From positions 1-33,930 of the forward strand of contig CACFXF010000018.1 of NCBI GenBank assembly GCA_902570265.1: a stretch of DNA of 33,930 bases, written 5' to 3'. Positions within the stretch are counted from its first letter, which is position 1. Each line of letters opens with the position of its first letter. A program made the translations under genes and the position numbers. Origin of the DNA: an uncultured Alphaproteobacteria bacterium. Its GTDB lineage: Bacteria > Pseudomonadota > Alphaproteobacteria > Rhodobacterales > Rhodobacteraceae. This document shows positions 8,041 to 16,579 of the stretch, in pieces. The notes beneath the pieces were generated by a model. The model saw only the letters and a list, made by a program, of their open reading frames with translations, was not told the DNA's origin and ran no database searches.

Positions 8041-9093
8041 GTGATTTATTTTTATGGTTTAAATATGCTTAAAAATAGAAAATGGGATCGTCATAAAAAA
8101 GGTGGGTTAAATTTTACTGAGCTTGGTTTTGGATCTGCCCCACTTGGTAATTTATATAGAAGTATTTTAGATGAAGAAGCTAATGCTACTTTGAATAGAG
8201 CTTGGGATTTAGGAGTTAGATATTATGATACAGCTCCATTGTACGGTTTAGGATTAAGTGAAACTAGATTGAACAAATTCTTAAGGTCAAAAAATGAGAA
8301 TGATTATATTTTATCTTCTAAAGTAGGTAGATTAATGAAACCTTGTAAAGCTGAAGACCAAACGGGGATTGGTAAATGGTTTGATGTTCCTCTCCGTAAA
8401 GAGCAATACGATTATAGTTACGATGGAATTATGCGTTCTTTTGAGTTTTCCTTTGAAAGGTTAGGAGTAAGTAAAATTGATATCCTTTATGTTCATGATT
8501 TATGTATATTTACTCATGGTAGTAAGGCTGCATCTGATGAAAGAATTTCAGAATTCTTTGATAAAAAGGGGTATGAAGCTATGCTATCCTTAAGAGATCA
8601 AAATGTAATATCTGCAATTGGTGGTGGAATAAATGAGTGGGAAGTTTGTCAGTATTTGGCTGAAAGAGGAGACTTCGATTTATTTTTATTAGCAGGTAGA
8701 TATACTCTTTTAGAACAAAAGGCATTAAAATCTTTTTTACCACTTTGTGAAAAAAGAGGAATTGGAATTATTACTGGTGGTCCATATAACTCTGGTATTC
8801 TTGCTACTGGAGGTATTCAGGGAGCGTATTATAATTATGATATTGCTCCAAAAGAAATAATAGAAAAAGTCAATAAAATTGAATTAGTTTGCCGAGAATA
8901 TGATACTCCTCTAAAAGCAGCTGCGCTCCAATTCCCATTACTTCATTGTACACACCTTTCTGTAATACCGGGGGGACAAAGTAAAGATGAAATGGATGAT
9001 AATTACGAATGTATGCAATTTAATATTCCAAAAGAACTTTGGTTTGATTTGAAGTCCAAGGAGTTAATGGATCCAGAAGCCCCAATAGAGTAG
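8041..9093 (+). CDS. Aldo/keto reductase, D-threo-aldose (L-fucose) 1-dehydrogenase-like
   Basis: This cytosolic NAD(P)-dependent oxidoreductase (350 residues from GTG 8041) has the aldo/keto reductase tetrad: Asp63 and Tyr68 in YYDTAPLYGLGLSE, Lys94 in LSSKVGR and His152 in LYVHDLC. The FTELGFGSAPLGNLY opening and the overall pattern match the D-threo-aldose 1-dehydrogenase / pyridoxal 4-dehydrogenase branch, which oxidises L-fucose, L-galactose or D-arabinose to the lactone. ATG at 8065 may be the true start, since relatives begin about 15 residues before FTELGFG and neither start has a clear ribosome site. FucU and two lactonase-like genes in the window support a sugar role; pyridoxal remains possible. 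Confidence 0.85.
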   Translation: MIYFYGLNMLKNRKWDRHKKGGLNFTELGFGSAPLGNLYRSILDEEANATLNRAWDLGVRYYDTAPLYGLGLSETRLNKFLRSKNENDYILSSKVGRLMKPCKAEDQTGIGKWFDVPLRKEQYDYSYDGIMRSFEFSFERLGVSKIDILYVHDLCIFTHGSKAASDERISEFFDKKGYEAMLSLRDQNVISAIGGGINEWEVCQYLAERGDFDLFLLAGRYTLLEQKALKSFLPLCEKRGIGIITGGPYNSGILATGGIQGAYYNYDIAPKEIIEKVNKIELVCREYDTPLKAAALQFPLLHCTHLSVIPGGQSKDEMDDNYECMQFNIPKELWFDLKSKELMDPEAPIE

Positions 9094-9110
9094 CAATTAA
9101 AATTTTTATT

Positions 9111-9986
9111 TTACTTTTTATTTTTGATAATTAAATCTAGGATATCCTTTTCTGTAATTTTATCTCTATGTCTAATTTTACTTGAAATATGTAAAGCTGC
9201 TGCGGCTTGGCCATAATTTAAGCTAGAAATAATATTATTGCCTTTTAACCTATATGAGGCCATAGCTCCTATGAAAGCGTCTCCAGCACCATGTGTCGAT
9301 ATTACTTTTACTTTAAAGGCTCTAATTTTTTTGTGAAGTCCATTTGAAAACTCAGCCTTTAAACCCTTAGATCCCAAAGTTATTATTTTAGTGATTTTAT
9401 ATAATTTGTTTTTGAATATTGTTTTTTTATAAAACTCTGCTTCCACTTTATTCATGATAATTATATCAGTAAGTTCTAATAGTTCTCGGTTTATTTTTCT
9501 TGCTGGTGCAGCATTTATCCAAACTTCACAATTTTGTTCTTTTGCTTTTTTTGCTGCTAGTAAATTGATTTTTTCAGGGATTTCGTTCTGTAAAAGTAAA
9601 ATTCCTGTATCTTTTTTAATAACAATTTTTTTATAATCTATATTTAAGTTTGCACCTGAAACTATAGTTGCACTGTAATTTCCTTTTTTATCTACAACAG
9701 CTACACTCATCCCACTTTTTTCAGTGCCTACTTGTAGTTGTTTGATATCTATAGAACTTTTTTTTAATGTATTAAGAATTTTTTCCCCAAAATTGTCCTT
9801 TCCAACTCTTCCAATAAAGTAGGTGTTAGAACCATATCGATTTGCTGATAAAGCTTGATTCCCCCCTTTGCCTCCAAATAGGTAATAAACTTTTGAACCT
9901 TTAACTGTCTCATCTTTTTTGGGAATATTATTTGTGTTTAATATAATGTCCCAGTGTAAAGATCCCGTAATACATATTTTTTTCAT
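9111..9986 (-). CDS. PfkB-family carbohydrate kinase (ribokinase-like)
   Basis: This 291-residue sugar kinase is complete. The substrate-binding GGKGGNQA lies at residues 40-45 or so, and the catalytic motif THGAGDAF carries the base Asp236 followed by the anion-hole glycines. It would phosphorylate a sugar in the cytosol with ATP. The ATG overlaps the end of the isomerase gene by four bases (ATGA), so kinase and isomerase are translationally coupled. That arrangement resembles isomerase-then-kinase steps of pentose or deoxyhexose breakdown. It is a second ribokinase-like gene in the window and differs clearly from the one at 1-573. The substrate is not determinable. Confidence 0.92.
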   Translation of the reverse strand: MKKICITGSLHWDIILNTNNIPKKDETVKGSKVYYLFGGKGGNQALSANRYGSNTYFIGRVGKDNFGEKILNTLKKSSIDIKQLQVGTEKSGMSVAVVDKKGNYSATIVSGANLNIDYKKIVIKKDTGILLLQNEIPEKINLLAAKKAKEQNCEVWINAAPARKINRELLELTDIIIMNKVEAEFYKKTIFKNKLYKITKIITLGSKGLKAEFSNGLHKKIRAFKVKVISTHGAGDAFIGAMASYRLKGNNIISSLNYGQAAAALHISSKIRHRDKITEKDILDLIIKNKK

Positions 9987-11014
9987 TTAAAAAGATATTC
10001 TTGGACTATATTAAAAGATTGAGAGGCATTTTGATTAGAAATAGCATCATTTAAATCAGAATTATTAGTTAATTTATCAGCAATTTTGTCTAACTTTTTA
10101 AAGGTTTTAATGTTAGTTGAAGATTCTTTTATGGGGTCTAAGCCAGAATGATCAGGAAAAGTATCAAAATAAATGGCTCTCTTATAATTTAGTTTCTTAA
10201 GTTCTACTAATAATTCTATAATTTGTATCGGGTGCACAGAACCTACCATTAACCCATTATCCCATTTTCCATATCCATCATTGAGATGTACCCCTAAAAT
10301 TTCTGAATATCGACCTATTAAGTTAGCAGAATAAGCAGGCATTTCGTCTGCATACAATACATGTGCAAAATCTAATACAACCCCCATATTTTTATTACCT
10401 ACATCTTTTATTGCCATTAGGGTTGTAGATACATCAGGCATTAAAGAAAAAGAACGTGGTTCATTAGGCTTATATTCTAAAGCAATTTTTATTTTAGGAT
10501 TATATGAAGTTATTTCTCTTAAAGCATCTACGGTCCAATCCCATAACTGACGATAATCAGCTTGGAAGGAATAGTCAAAACCGTCTTGCCCCATCCATAA
10601 AGTTAATAAATCACCATTAAGTTCTGATAAAACATCGATACCTTTTTTAGTTTCTTCTATTGCTTTTTTCCTTATTTCCTTTTCTGGATTAGTAAAGGCA
10701 CCTAATTTAAATTTTTCTTCAGAATAATATCGCATAGCTAAACCATTTAAATGGATATTTAATTGCTTCAGCATTTCTTTTAATTCTTGTACCTTAATAT
10801 TTTCAAAATGGTCAGGGAAATTTAAGTCAGCAGCGTTAATTCCTGCTTTTGAAGCCCTAGTAAGTAAATCAAAGGTATTTATATCATTTTTGCCAGGCCA
10901 ATAATCTCGATAGCCAATTTTAAATGAATTTAATCTAGCTGCAAATTTATCCAGAATGTTCACCTTCAAGACAATGATATTATTTAATATTACCATTAGC
11001 ATATTTTTTTTCAA
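9983..11014 (-). CDS. TIM-barrel sugar isomerase/epimerase (xylose isomerase-like)
   Basis: The protein belongs to the AP-endonuclease-2/xylose-isomerase-like barrel family, metal-dependent enzymes that interconvert aldoses and ketoses or epimerise them. Probable metal ligands lie in IALEYKPNEP (Glu), VVLDFAHVL (Asp, His) and GVHLNDGYGKW (His, Asp). The LWMGQDGFDYSFQADY block is distinctive and recalls rhamnose-isomerase-like members. The longest frame starts at a TTG (11014). Nearby ATGs (11002, 10996) are more likely, but none has a clear ribosome site, and the family-like part begins at about FAARLNSFKIGYRDYW. It overlaps the kinase gene by four bases. Substrate unknown. Confidence 0.85.
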   Translation of the reverse strand: MKKNMLMVILNNIIVLKVNILDKFAARLNSFKIGYRDYWPGKNDINTFDLLTRASKAGINAADLNFPDHFENIKVQELKEMLKQLNIHLNGLAMRYYSEEKFKLGAFTNPEKEIRKKAIEETKKGIDVLSELNGDLLTLWMGQDGFDYSFQADYRQLWDWTVDALREITSYNPKIKIALEYKPNEPRSFSLMPDVSTTLMAIKDVGNKNMGVVLDFAHVLYADEMPAYSANLIGRYSEILGVHLNDGYGKWDNGLMVGSVHPIQIIELLVELKKLNYKRAIYFDTFPDHSGLDPIKESSTNIKTFKKLDKIADKLTNNSDLNDAISNQNASQSFNIVQEYLFK

Positions 11015-11086
11015 AATATAACTTTTTTAGAATATATATTTGGTTTACTGTATCCTAAGTTTAATAAGTGAGAATATAAACATAAG

Positions 11087-12028
11087 GTGGCTTATTTGTT
11101 TGGTGAGATAGAAGGAACAGGTTTTGAAATTATTTCTTCAGAATTTGCAAATTGTTTGACAGGTCATGGAAGAGTAGAGAGGCTATGGACAGGAGCAAGA
11201 TGGTTAGAGGGACCAGTTTGGTTTCCTGCTGGCAAATATTTGTTAATTTCGGATATACCTAATAATAGAATTCTTCGCTGGGATGAAACTGATGGTAGTG
11301 TTTCAGTCTTCAGAAAGCCTTCAAATTGTTCCAATGGGAATACTACTGATCATCAAGGTAGATTAATCACTTGCGAGCATAAAAGTAGAAGAGTTACACG
11401 GACCGAACATGATGGTTCAATTACAGTAGTTGCAGATAATTTTAATAATAAACGACTAAATTCTCCTAATGATGTTGTTGTGAAATCAGATGGCTCAATT
11501 TGGTTTACTGATCCTACATATGGAATTATTAGTGATTATGAAGGGATCAAATCTATTCCTGAACAAGAAGGTTGTTTTATTTATCGAGTGGATGAGAAAT
11601 TAAAAGATATTTCAGTAGTAGCAAGAGATTTTATTAAACCGAATGGTTTAGCTTTTAATCTTGATGAGACTTCACTTTATGTCTCTGATACTGGTATATC
11701 GCATAATAAAAATGGTCCCAAACATATAAGGAAAATGAAATTAAATGAAGATGGAAGTTCATTAGGTGAAAGTAAAGTATTTGCAGAATGCAATGCAGGT
11801 CTTTTTGATGGTTTCCGATTTGATAGTGAAGATAGGTTATGGGCATCAGCTGCAGATGGTGTTCATTGCTTTGACAAAGAGGGAAAGCTCATTGGAAAAA
11901 TCCATATCCCTGAGATGGTTGCAAATGTCTGTTTTGGAGGTAGTTCTTTAAACAGACTTTTTATTGCTGGAACAACTTCTATTTATTCAACCTATTTAGC
12001 AGTAAATGGAAAATCTTGCATTATTTAG
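11087..12028 (+). CDS. SMP-30/gluconolactonase-family lactonase
   Basis: This 313-residue six-bladed beta-propeller hydrolyses sugar lactones to aldonic acids with a divalent metal. Expected metal ligands are present: Glu41 in LEGPVWFP, Asn186 in KPNGLAF and Asp241 in LFDGFRFD. The blade motif LNSPNDVVVKSDGSIWFTDP is also clear. There is no signal peptide, so it acts in the cytosol. The start is GTG at 11087. It lies in tandem with an amidohydrolase-type lactonase and near the aldose dehydrogenase, which would make its lactone substrate. The exact sugar cannot be assigned. Confidence 0.9.
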   Translation: MAYLFGEIEGTGFEIISSEFANCLTGHGRVERLWTGARWLEGPVWFPAGKYLLISDIPNNRILRWDETDGSVSVFRKPSNCSNGNTTDHQGRLITCEHKSRRVTRTEHDGSITVVADNFNNKRLNSPNDVVVKSDGSIWFTDPTYGIISDYEGIKSIPEQEGCFIYRVDEKLKDISVVARDFIKPNGLAFNLDETSLYVSDTGISHNKNGPKHIRKMKLNEDGSSLGESKVFAECNAGLFDGFRFDSEDRLWASAADGVHCFDKEGKLIGKIHIPEMVANVCFGGSSLNRLFIAGTTSIYSTYLAVNGKSCII

Positions 12029-12112
12029 AATATTTTAATCAATTTTCTTTAACTAATTCAATTTAATGTTACCATAAATTTTCAATAATTTAATCAATCT
12101 TAAGGTTTAAAT

Positions 12113-12952
12113 ATGCTATTTGATACCCACCTTCATTTAATTTATCCAGATATTTTGAGATATCAATGGTTAGATAAAGTAGATTTACTCAATAAACCAA
12201 GTCGTTATGAAGACTATCACATTAAAGCTAGTCGTTTAGGAATAAGTGCATGTTTGCATATGGAAGTAGACGTTGGAGAAAATCAAATTAAAGAAGAAAC
12301 GAAGATGATACATAATTTGATTGGAAATAATGATACTATTATAAAAGGTGTTATATCTTCCTGTAGACCAGAAAAAAATGATTTCCAAGATATGATTCAA
12401 TATGCAGAAGCACAACAATTAATTAAGGGTTTTCGTAGGGTATTACATGTTGCACCAGATAATACTGCAGGAAGTGATCAATTTAAAAATAATATCAAGT
12501 TATTATCTGATACAGTACTTACGTTTGATTTATGTGCTTTTCCACATCAACACCCAGAAATAATGGAACTAATTGATTTTTGTCCAAAAGTTACATTTAT
12601 TCTAGATCACTGTGGAGTTCCTAATATAAAAGAAGGTGATTTTAATGACTGGAAAGGAAGTATTGATCAATTAGCTCAGCGTGATAATTTATTTTGCAAG
12701 ATTTCTGGTATTATTGCTTATGGTGATAATAAGATATGGACTTTAGATGATATAAAACCTTATTTTGAACATGTGGTAAATTCTTTTGGATTTAAAAGAA
12801 TTATTTGGGGTAGTGATAGTCCAGTATGTAATCTTGGTGGTGGTCTAGAAACTTGGGTTGCTGCCACTTATCTGATGACACAAGACTGGTCTAATGAAGA
12901 AAAGAAAAACTTTTTTTGGGATAATGCCATCAATCTTTGGGATTTAAAGTAA
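12113..12952 (+). CDS. Amidohydrolase-family sugar lactonase (L-fuconolactonase-like)
   Basis: This 279-residue metal-dependent hydrolase belongs to the amidohydrolase-2 group that includes L-fucono- and L-rhamnono-lactonases and 2-pyrone-4,6-dicarboxylate lactonase. Visible active-site residues are His6 and His8 in FDTHLHL, His145/His147 in FPHQHP, His166 in LDHCGVP and Asp235 in WGSDSPV. AAGG sits 7 bases before the ATG. It lies 84 bases after the SMP-30 gene on the same strand. With a FucU-like mutarotase and L-fucose-dehydrogenase-like enzyme in the same window, hydrolysis of L-fuconolactone is the best guess. The dehydratase that would follow is not present here. Confidence 0.87.
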   Translation: MLFDTHLHLIYPDILRYQWLDKVDLLNKPSRYEDYHIKASRLGISACLHMEVDVGENQIKEETKMIHNLIGNNDTIIKGVISSCRPEKNDFQDMIQYAEAQQLIKGFRRVLHVAPDNTAGSDQFKNNIKLLSDTVLTFDLCAFPHQHPEIMELIDFCPKVTFILDHCGVPNIKEGDFNDWKGSIDQLAQRDNLFCKISGIIAYGDNKIWTLDDIKPYFEHVVNSFGFKRIIWGSDSPVCNLGGGLETWVAATYLMTQDWSNEEKKNFFWDNAINLWDLK

Positions 12953-13005
12953 AAAATTTATTTGTAAAATATATCAGCAGAATGTATTTTTCTAAATTTA
13001 AAATA

Positions 13006-13761
13006 TTAATTTCGTTCTGCCCAACCTGCAAAAATGCTTTCAAACATAATTACTATGTAATAAAGGAAAATACCCAGTAAAGCTAATGCGATTAGCACGG
13101 CAAACATGAGTGGATAGTCAGCACTAATTTTACCACTATCAAATAGGTGCCCTAACCCCTTTCCATGTGGTTCAATTATTTCCATTAAATTTGTACCAAT
13201 AAATGCTAAAGTTGCAGCTACCTTTAGAGCACCAAAAAATTCGGGTAATGTTTTAGGTAATGCTATCTTATAAAAAATTTCAAATTTAGTAGCTCCTAAC
13301 GACAATAAAATATCTTTGTATTCGGGTTCTAGCGTTGATAACCCAATAGAAATTGAGACCGCAATTGGAAAAAATGAAATAAGTATAACTATCAAAATTG
13401 TATTCATATCATGAAATCCGACAAACATAAGAGCAATTACAGGTACCACTGTAGCTTTAGGTATCGCATTAAATCCTACAAGTAAGGGATAAAGAGCTAT
13501 TCGCATTGTTTTTGAAAATCCCATAATGACGCCAAAACCAAGTCCAACCACAATTGACAAGGATAATCCAACAACAGTTCTCCAAAGTGTATCCCATCCA
13601 TAACTTAGGAATAACCAACGAAATTTCCAAAAAGCTGGCCATAAATCTGAAGGAGATGCCATTTTATAATTAGGCCATCCGTTAAACCAAACAATCCATT
13701 CCCAGAACAGACAAAAAATTAAAAGACTTATTAATGGAATTGTTATTTTATTATAATTCAT
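13006..13761 (-). CDS. ABC transporter permease, SsuC/TauC/ThiX type
   Basis: This inner-membrane permease (251 residues) has about six hydrophobic spans and the coupling loop EYKDILLSLGATKFEIFYK, followed by IALPKTLPEFFGALK, typical of nitrate/sulfonate/taurine/pyrimidine importers. It begins one base after the stop of the ATPase gene and ends the leftward operon. The partner binding protein is the NMT1-type protein at 14590-15594. The substrate is not evident from the permease. Confidence 0.93.
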   Translation of the reverse strand: MNYNKITIPLISLLIFCLFWEWIVWFNGWPNYKMASPSDLWPAFWKFRWLFLSYGWDTLWRTVVGLSLSIVVGLGFGVIMGFSKTMRIALYPLLVGFNAIPKATVVPVIALMFVGFHDMNTILIVILISFFPIAVSISIGLSTLEPEYKDILLSLGATKFEIFYKIALPKTLPEFFGALKVAATLAFIGTNLMEIIEPHGKGLGHLFDSGKISADYPLMFAVLIALALLGIFLYYIVIMFESIFAGWAERN

Positions 13762-13762
13762 T

Positions 13763-14539
13763 TTAGAGCATTATTTTTTTTTGTGATATTTCTATTTGTT
13801 TTCTGAGTATAGCTAAAGATTTTGTAGTTTCATTTGTGTATAAATCATCCAATTTTCTATCGTCACCAAGTTTGACGTCTAATTGGAATTGTAAACTTGC
13901 AGGTCTTCCTGACAGTACTAAAACTTCATCTGCTAAAAAAATTGCCTCACGTAAGTCGTGAGTAATAAGTATACAAGTAAAACTTTCTTGTTTCTTTAAA
14001 GTCAACATTGTTTGCCATAAGTCTTCTCTTGTGAAAGCATCAAGAGCTCCAAATGGCTCATCTAATATTAATACTTCAGGTTTATGTACTAAAGACCTGC
14101 AAAGGGATGCTCTTTGCTTCATTCCTCCAGACAATTCTGATGGTTTACTTTTCTCAAATTCAGCTAAACCAACTAGTTTCAAAAGCTCTCTAGCACGTTT
14201 CATTTTTGTTTCTCTTGAGATATTTTTGGACACTATTTCAAGTGGAAGGATTACATTATCTAAGATATTTCGCCATTCCAAAAGAACGGGATTTTGAAAA
14301 GCCATTCCAACAGTAGATCTTGGTGATTTTATAACTTCTTTAGAAATAAGAACTTCACCTTTTTTTGGTTTTAAAAGGCCACTCACTAATCTAGTTATTG
14401 TAGATTTACCGCAACCAGAAGGACCAACTATAGCTGTAAACCTACCTTTGGGTACAGAAAATGATAAATCTTTTAAAACAGGTAGAGAACCTGTTTCTAA
14501 ATTAAATTCATGAGAAACATTTCGAAGTTCTATATGCAT
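13763..14539 (-). CDS. ABC transporter ATP-binding protein, SsuB/TauB/ThiZ type
   Basis: This 258-residue ATPase has Walker A GPSGCGKST near residue 39, signature LSGGMKQRASLCRSL, Walker B VLILDEPFGALD and switch His in LITHDLREA. It lacks the C-terminal regulatory domain of MalK-type subunits, as usual for the nitrate/sulfonate family. It is the middle gene of binding protein, ATPase, permease. A 9-bp stem-loop lies between it and the binding-protein gene. Confidence 0.94.
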   Translation of the reverse strand: MHIELRNVSHEFNLETGSLPVLKDLSFSVPKGRFTAIVGPSGCGKSTITRLVSGLLKPKKGEVLISKEVIKSPRSTVGMAFQNPVLLEWRNILDNVILPLEIVSKNISRETKMKRARELLKLVGLAEFEKSKPSELSGGMKQRASLCRSLVHKPEVLILDEPFGALDAFTREDLWQTMLTLKKQESFTCILITHDLREAIFLADEVLVLSGRPASLQFQLDVKLGDDRKLDDLYTNETTKSLAILRKQIEISQKKIML

Positions 14540-14557
14540 AATAATGAATTAAGGTAA

Positions 14558-14583
14558 TAGTAGGTGAAATTATCCACCTACTA
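14558..14583 (-). promoter_or_regulatory. Stem-loop between binding-protein and ATPase genes
   Basis: A perfect 9-bp stem (14575-14583 pairing with 14558-14566) closes an 8-base loop, starting 7 bases after the binding-protein stop codon. The 3' flank is only moderately U-rich (TTACCTTAATT), so it may act as an mRNA 3'-end stabiliser more than a terminator. The other two importers in the window have a hairpin in the same place. Confidence 0.55.
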
Positions 14584-14589
14584 ATCTTT

Positions 14590-15594
14590 TTATTTTATCA
14601 TTAAACTACCGTCTCTTGGTAGATATTTATCTGTGAAATATAGAGACATATTAGGAGACTTCTCAAATTTATAATTCTCAGCTAATTGAACTAAAGCCTT
14701 TTTCATTCTCTCTGGATCAATATTTCCCATACCATTAGATGCTGTATTCGCAGTAAGAACATTCCCTTCTATGGCTAGTTTTAAACGTCTTGTTTCTAAT
14801 GCCAAGTCTGCTGCAGGATTTCTTTTTATCATACTCTTAACTGCATCTTCTGGATTTTGAATTGCAGCCTTCCAACCTTTTGCAACAGCTCTTAAAAATC
14901 CAGTTACCAATTCTGAATTTTTTTCTGCAAAATCGGTATTTACAATAATAGAGTTTCCATAAAGTTCTAAACCATTATTTGCCATCAACATTATAGTAAT
15001 ATCATCTTCAGGAACTCCTAACCTTACTAAGTTTAAAAACATAGAAAATGAGAATCCAGTAATTGCGTCAACTTTACTTTCTGCTAACATTGGTTCACGA
15101 GTTGGAAAGCCAACAGGTTCAACTTTAATTTTATTAACATCAAGATTATTTGCGGATGCAAATGCAGGAAATTGAGCCCAAGCTCCATCTGGAGGTGGTG
15201 CCCCTAAAATTTTTCCCTCCAAATCTTTTGGTGAACTGGTACCAAGACTTTTTCTTCCAGCTATTGCAAATGGTGGTTTATCATAAACCATCATAATGCC
15301 AGTAACAGGGGCTCCTGGATTTTTATCAATGAATTTTACAATGCTATTTATATCAGCAAATCCTATTGGGAAAGCGCCAGTTGCAACTTTAGGTATTGCA
15401 TCTAATGAACCTTTTCCTGGTGATATTTCTACATCAATACCTTCTGCTTTGAAGAAACCTTGATCAATTGCATAAAAATATGGTGCACTTGGTCCTTCAA
15501 ATTTCCAATCTAATGCAAAAGACATTTTAGTTTCAGCAAAACTATAAATTGAGGAACAAAAGAATATAATAGCTCCTAAAAGAAAATTACGCAT
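14590..15594 (-). CDS. NMT1/THI5-like ABC transporter substrate-binding protein
   Basis: This 334-residue periplasmic binding protein has a Sec-type signal peptide (hydrophobic core at residues 3-18, cut likely after SFA). The mature start SFALDWKFEGPSAPYFYAID and GFFKAEGIDVEISPGKGS follow the NMT1/THI5-like pattern shared by binding proteins for thiamine pyrimidine precursors, nitrate, sulfonates and taurine. The ribosome site is AAAGGAAAA before ATG. It starts the operon with the ATPase and permease. A 15-base palindrome lies about 40 bases upstream. A pyrimidine or thiamine-precursor ligand is plausible because of the WxxEGPxAPY pattern, but no TPP riboswitch is seen and the substrate stays open. 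Confidence 0.9.
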   Translation of the reverse strand: MRNFLLGAIIFFCSSIYSFAETKMSFALDWKFEGPSAPYFYAIDQGFFKAEGIDVEISPGKGSLDAIPKVATGAFPIGFADINSIVKFIDKNPGAPVTGIMMVYDKPPFAIAGRKSLGTSSPKDLEGKILGAPPPDGAWAQFPAFASANNLDVNKIKVEPVGFPTREPMLAESKVDAITGFSFSMFLNLVRLGVPEDDITIMLMANNGLELYGNSIIVNTDFAEKNSELVTGFLRAVAKGWKAAIQNPEDAVKSMIKRNPAADLALETRRLKLAIEGNVLTANTASNGMGNIDPERMKKALVQLAENYKFEKSPNMSLYFTDKYLPRDGSLMIK

Positions 15595-15632
15595 TTGTTT
15601 TCCTTTCTTGTATGAATAATATTTTGTCAGTT

Positions 15633-15647
15633 TGTAAAAATTTTACA
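15633..15647. promoter_or_regulatory. Candidate operator palindrome upstream of the NMT1-type importer
   Basis: TGTAAAAATTTTACA is a perfect inverted repeat of 7+7 bases around one central base. It lies 39 bases before the binding-protein start, in the 169-base divergent region shared with the glutaminyl cyclase gene. AT-rich sequence makes chance palindromes common, so this is only a candidate repressor site. Confidence 0.35.
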
Positions 15648-15763
15648 GGCTTAATATATTTTATTTAAAAACTTATTAAAGTATACAGTTACTTTTCCTA
15701 ACGTAAGCTTTTTTAAAAATGTTTAGACTTTAATCAGATTTGAGTTTGTTTTAATTTTTCATT

Positions 15764-16534
15764 ATGATCTTTAAGATAATAAATATAACTTTCTTTAATT
15801 TACTTATTTTTTTCTTAACCCCTACTTACTCAATGGGTTTTTTAATAGTTGAAAAAATAAAATTAAGTCAAGCTAATATCATTAAAAGGTATAGTCATGA
15901 TCCAAGTGCATTTACACAAGGTTTAGTTTATCAAAATGAGCATTTTTTTGAAAGTACAGGAGGGTGGGGTACCTCCAAAATCAAAAAAATTAATAAAAAT
16001 ACTGGTAAAGTTACAAATTTTAAAAAATTGCTACCTAAATATTTTGGTGAGGGAATAACTATTTACGATAATAAAATCTTTCAAGTCACATGGAAATCTA
16101 AAAAAGGATTTGTATATGATATTAATAATTTTGCATTGCTGAATGAGTTTAAAATATATGGGCAGGGTTGGGGACTTGCTAATAATGGGAAATCATTAAT
16201 ATTAAGTGATGGTTCTGAAAAAATTTATTTTTTAAATCCAAAGAATTTTGAAGTTGAAAAAACTATTTCAGTTTCTTTGAATGGAAACAAACAAATGCTT
16301 ATAAATGAATTAGAATTTATTAGAGGTGAGATTTGGGCTAATATTTGGAAAAGTAATGAGATTATTACAATAAATCCTTTATCGGGGCGTGTAACAAGTA
16401 TTTTTGATATAAGCAAAATTAGTGAACAAAAAGAAATTGAAGATGTACCCAATGGTATTGCTTGGGATAAAGTAAATGATAAGATTTTTATAACAGGTAA
16501 AAATTGGAATTTTATTTACTTATTAGATATTTAA
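15764..16534 (+). CDS. Glutaminyl-peptide cyclotransferase, plant-type beta-propeller, exported
   Basis: This 256-residue protein matches the glutamine cyclotransferase family that converts N-terminal glutamine to pyroglutamate. Recognisable blocks are FTQGLVYQNEHFFESTGGWG, GEGITIYDNKIFQVTW, ELEFIRGEIWANIW and VPNGIAWDKVNDKIFITGK. The N-terminus is hydrophobic (residues 5-24), so it is probably exported through Sec and acts in the periplasm on mature protein or peptide N-termini. It is divergent from the NMT1 importer and convergent with the EamA gene. The ATG at 15764 has no strong ribosome site. Confidence 0.9.
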   Translation: MIFKIINITFFNLLIFFLTPTYSMGFLIVEKIKLSQANIIKRYSHDPSAFTQGLVYQNEHFFESTGGWGTSKIKKINKNTGKVTNFKKLLPKYFGEGITIYDNKIFQVTWKSKKGFVYDINNFALLNEFKIYGQGWGLANNGKSLILSDGSEKIYFLNPKNFEVEKTISVSLNGNKQMLINELEFIRGEIWANIWKSNEIITINPLSGRVTSIFDISKISEQKEIEDVPNGIAWDKVNDKIFITGKNWNFIYLLDI

Positions 16535-16549
16535 TAAAATTAAATTACC

Positions 16550-16573
16550 AATATTTAAAGTTTTTTAAATATT
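16550..16573. terminator. Candidate bidirectional AT-only hairpin between convergent genes
   Basis: A 10-bp all-AT inverted repeat (16550-16559 with 16564-16573, 4-base loop) lies between the converging glutaminyl cyclase and EamA genes. T-rich sequence follows on both strands (TTATTTT on the plus strand). The stem is weak because it contains no GC pair. Confidence 0.35.
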
Positions 16574-16579
16574 TTATTT

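Noticed and set aside
15595-15763. TPP (thiamine) riboswitch upstream of the NMT1-type binding protein
   Set aside because: I looked for the conserved CUGAGA and CCUGAUC-like boxes on the minus strand and did not find them.
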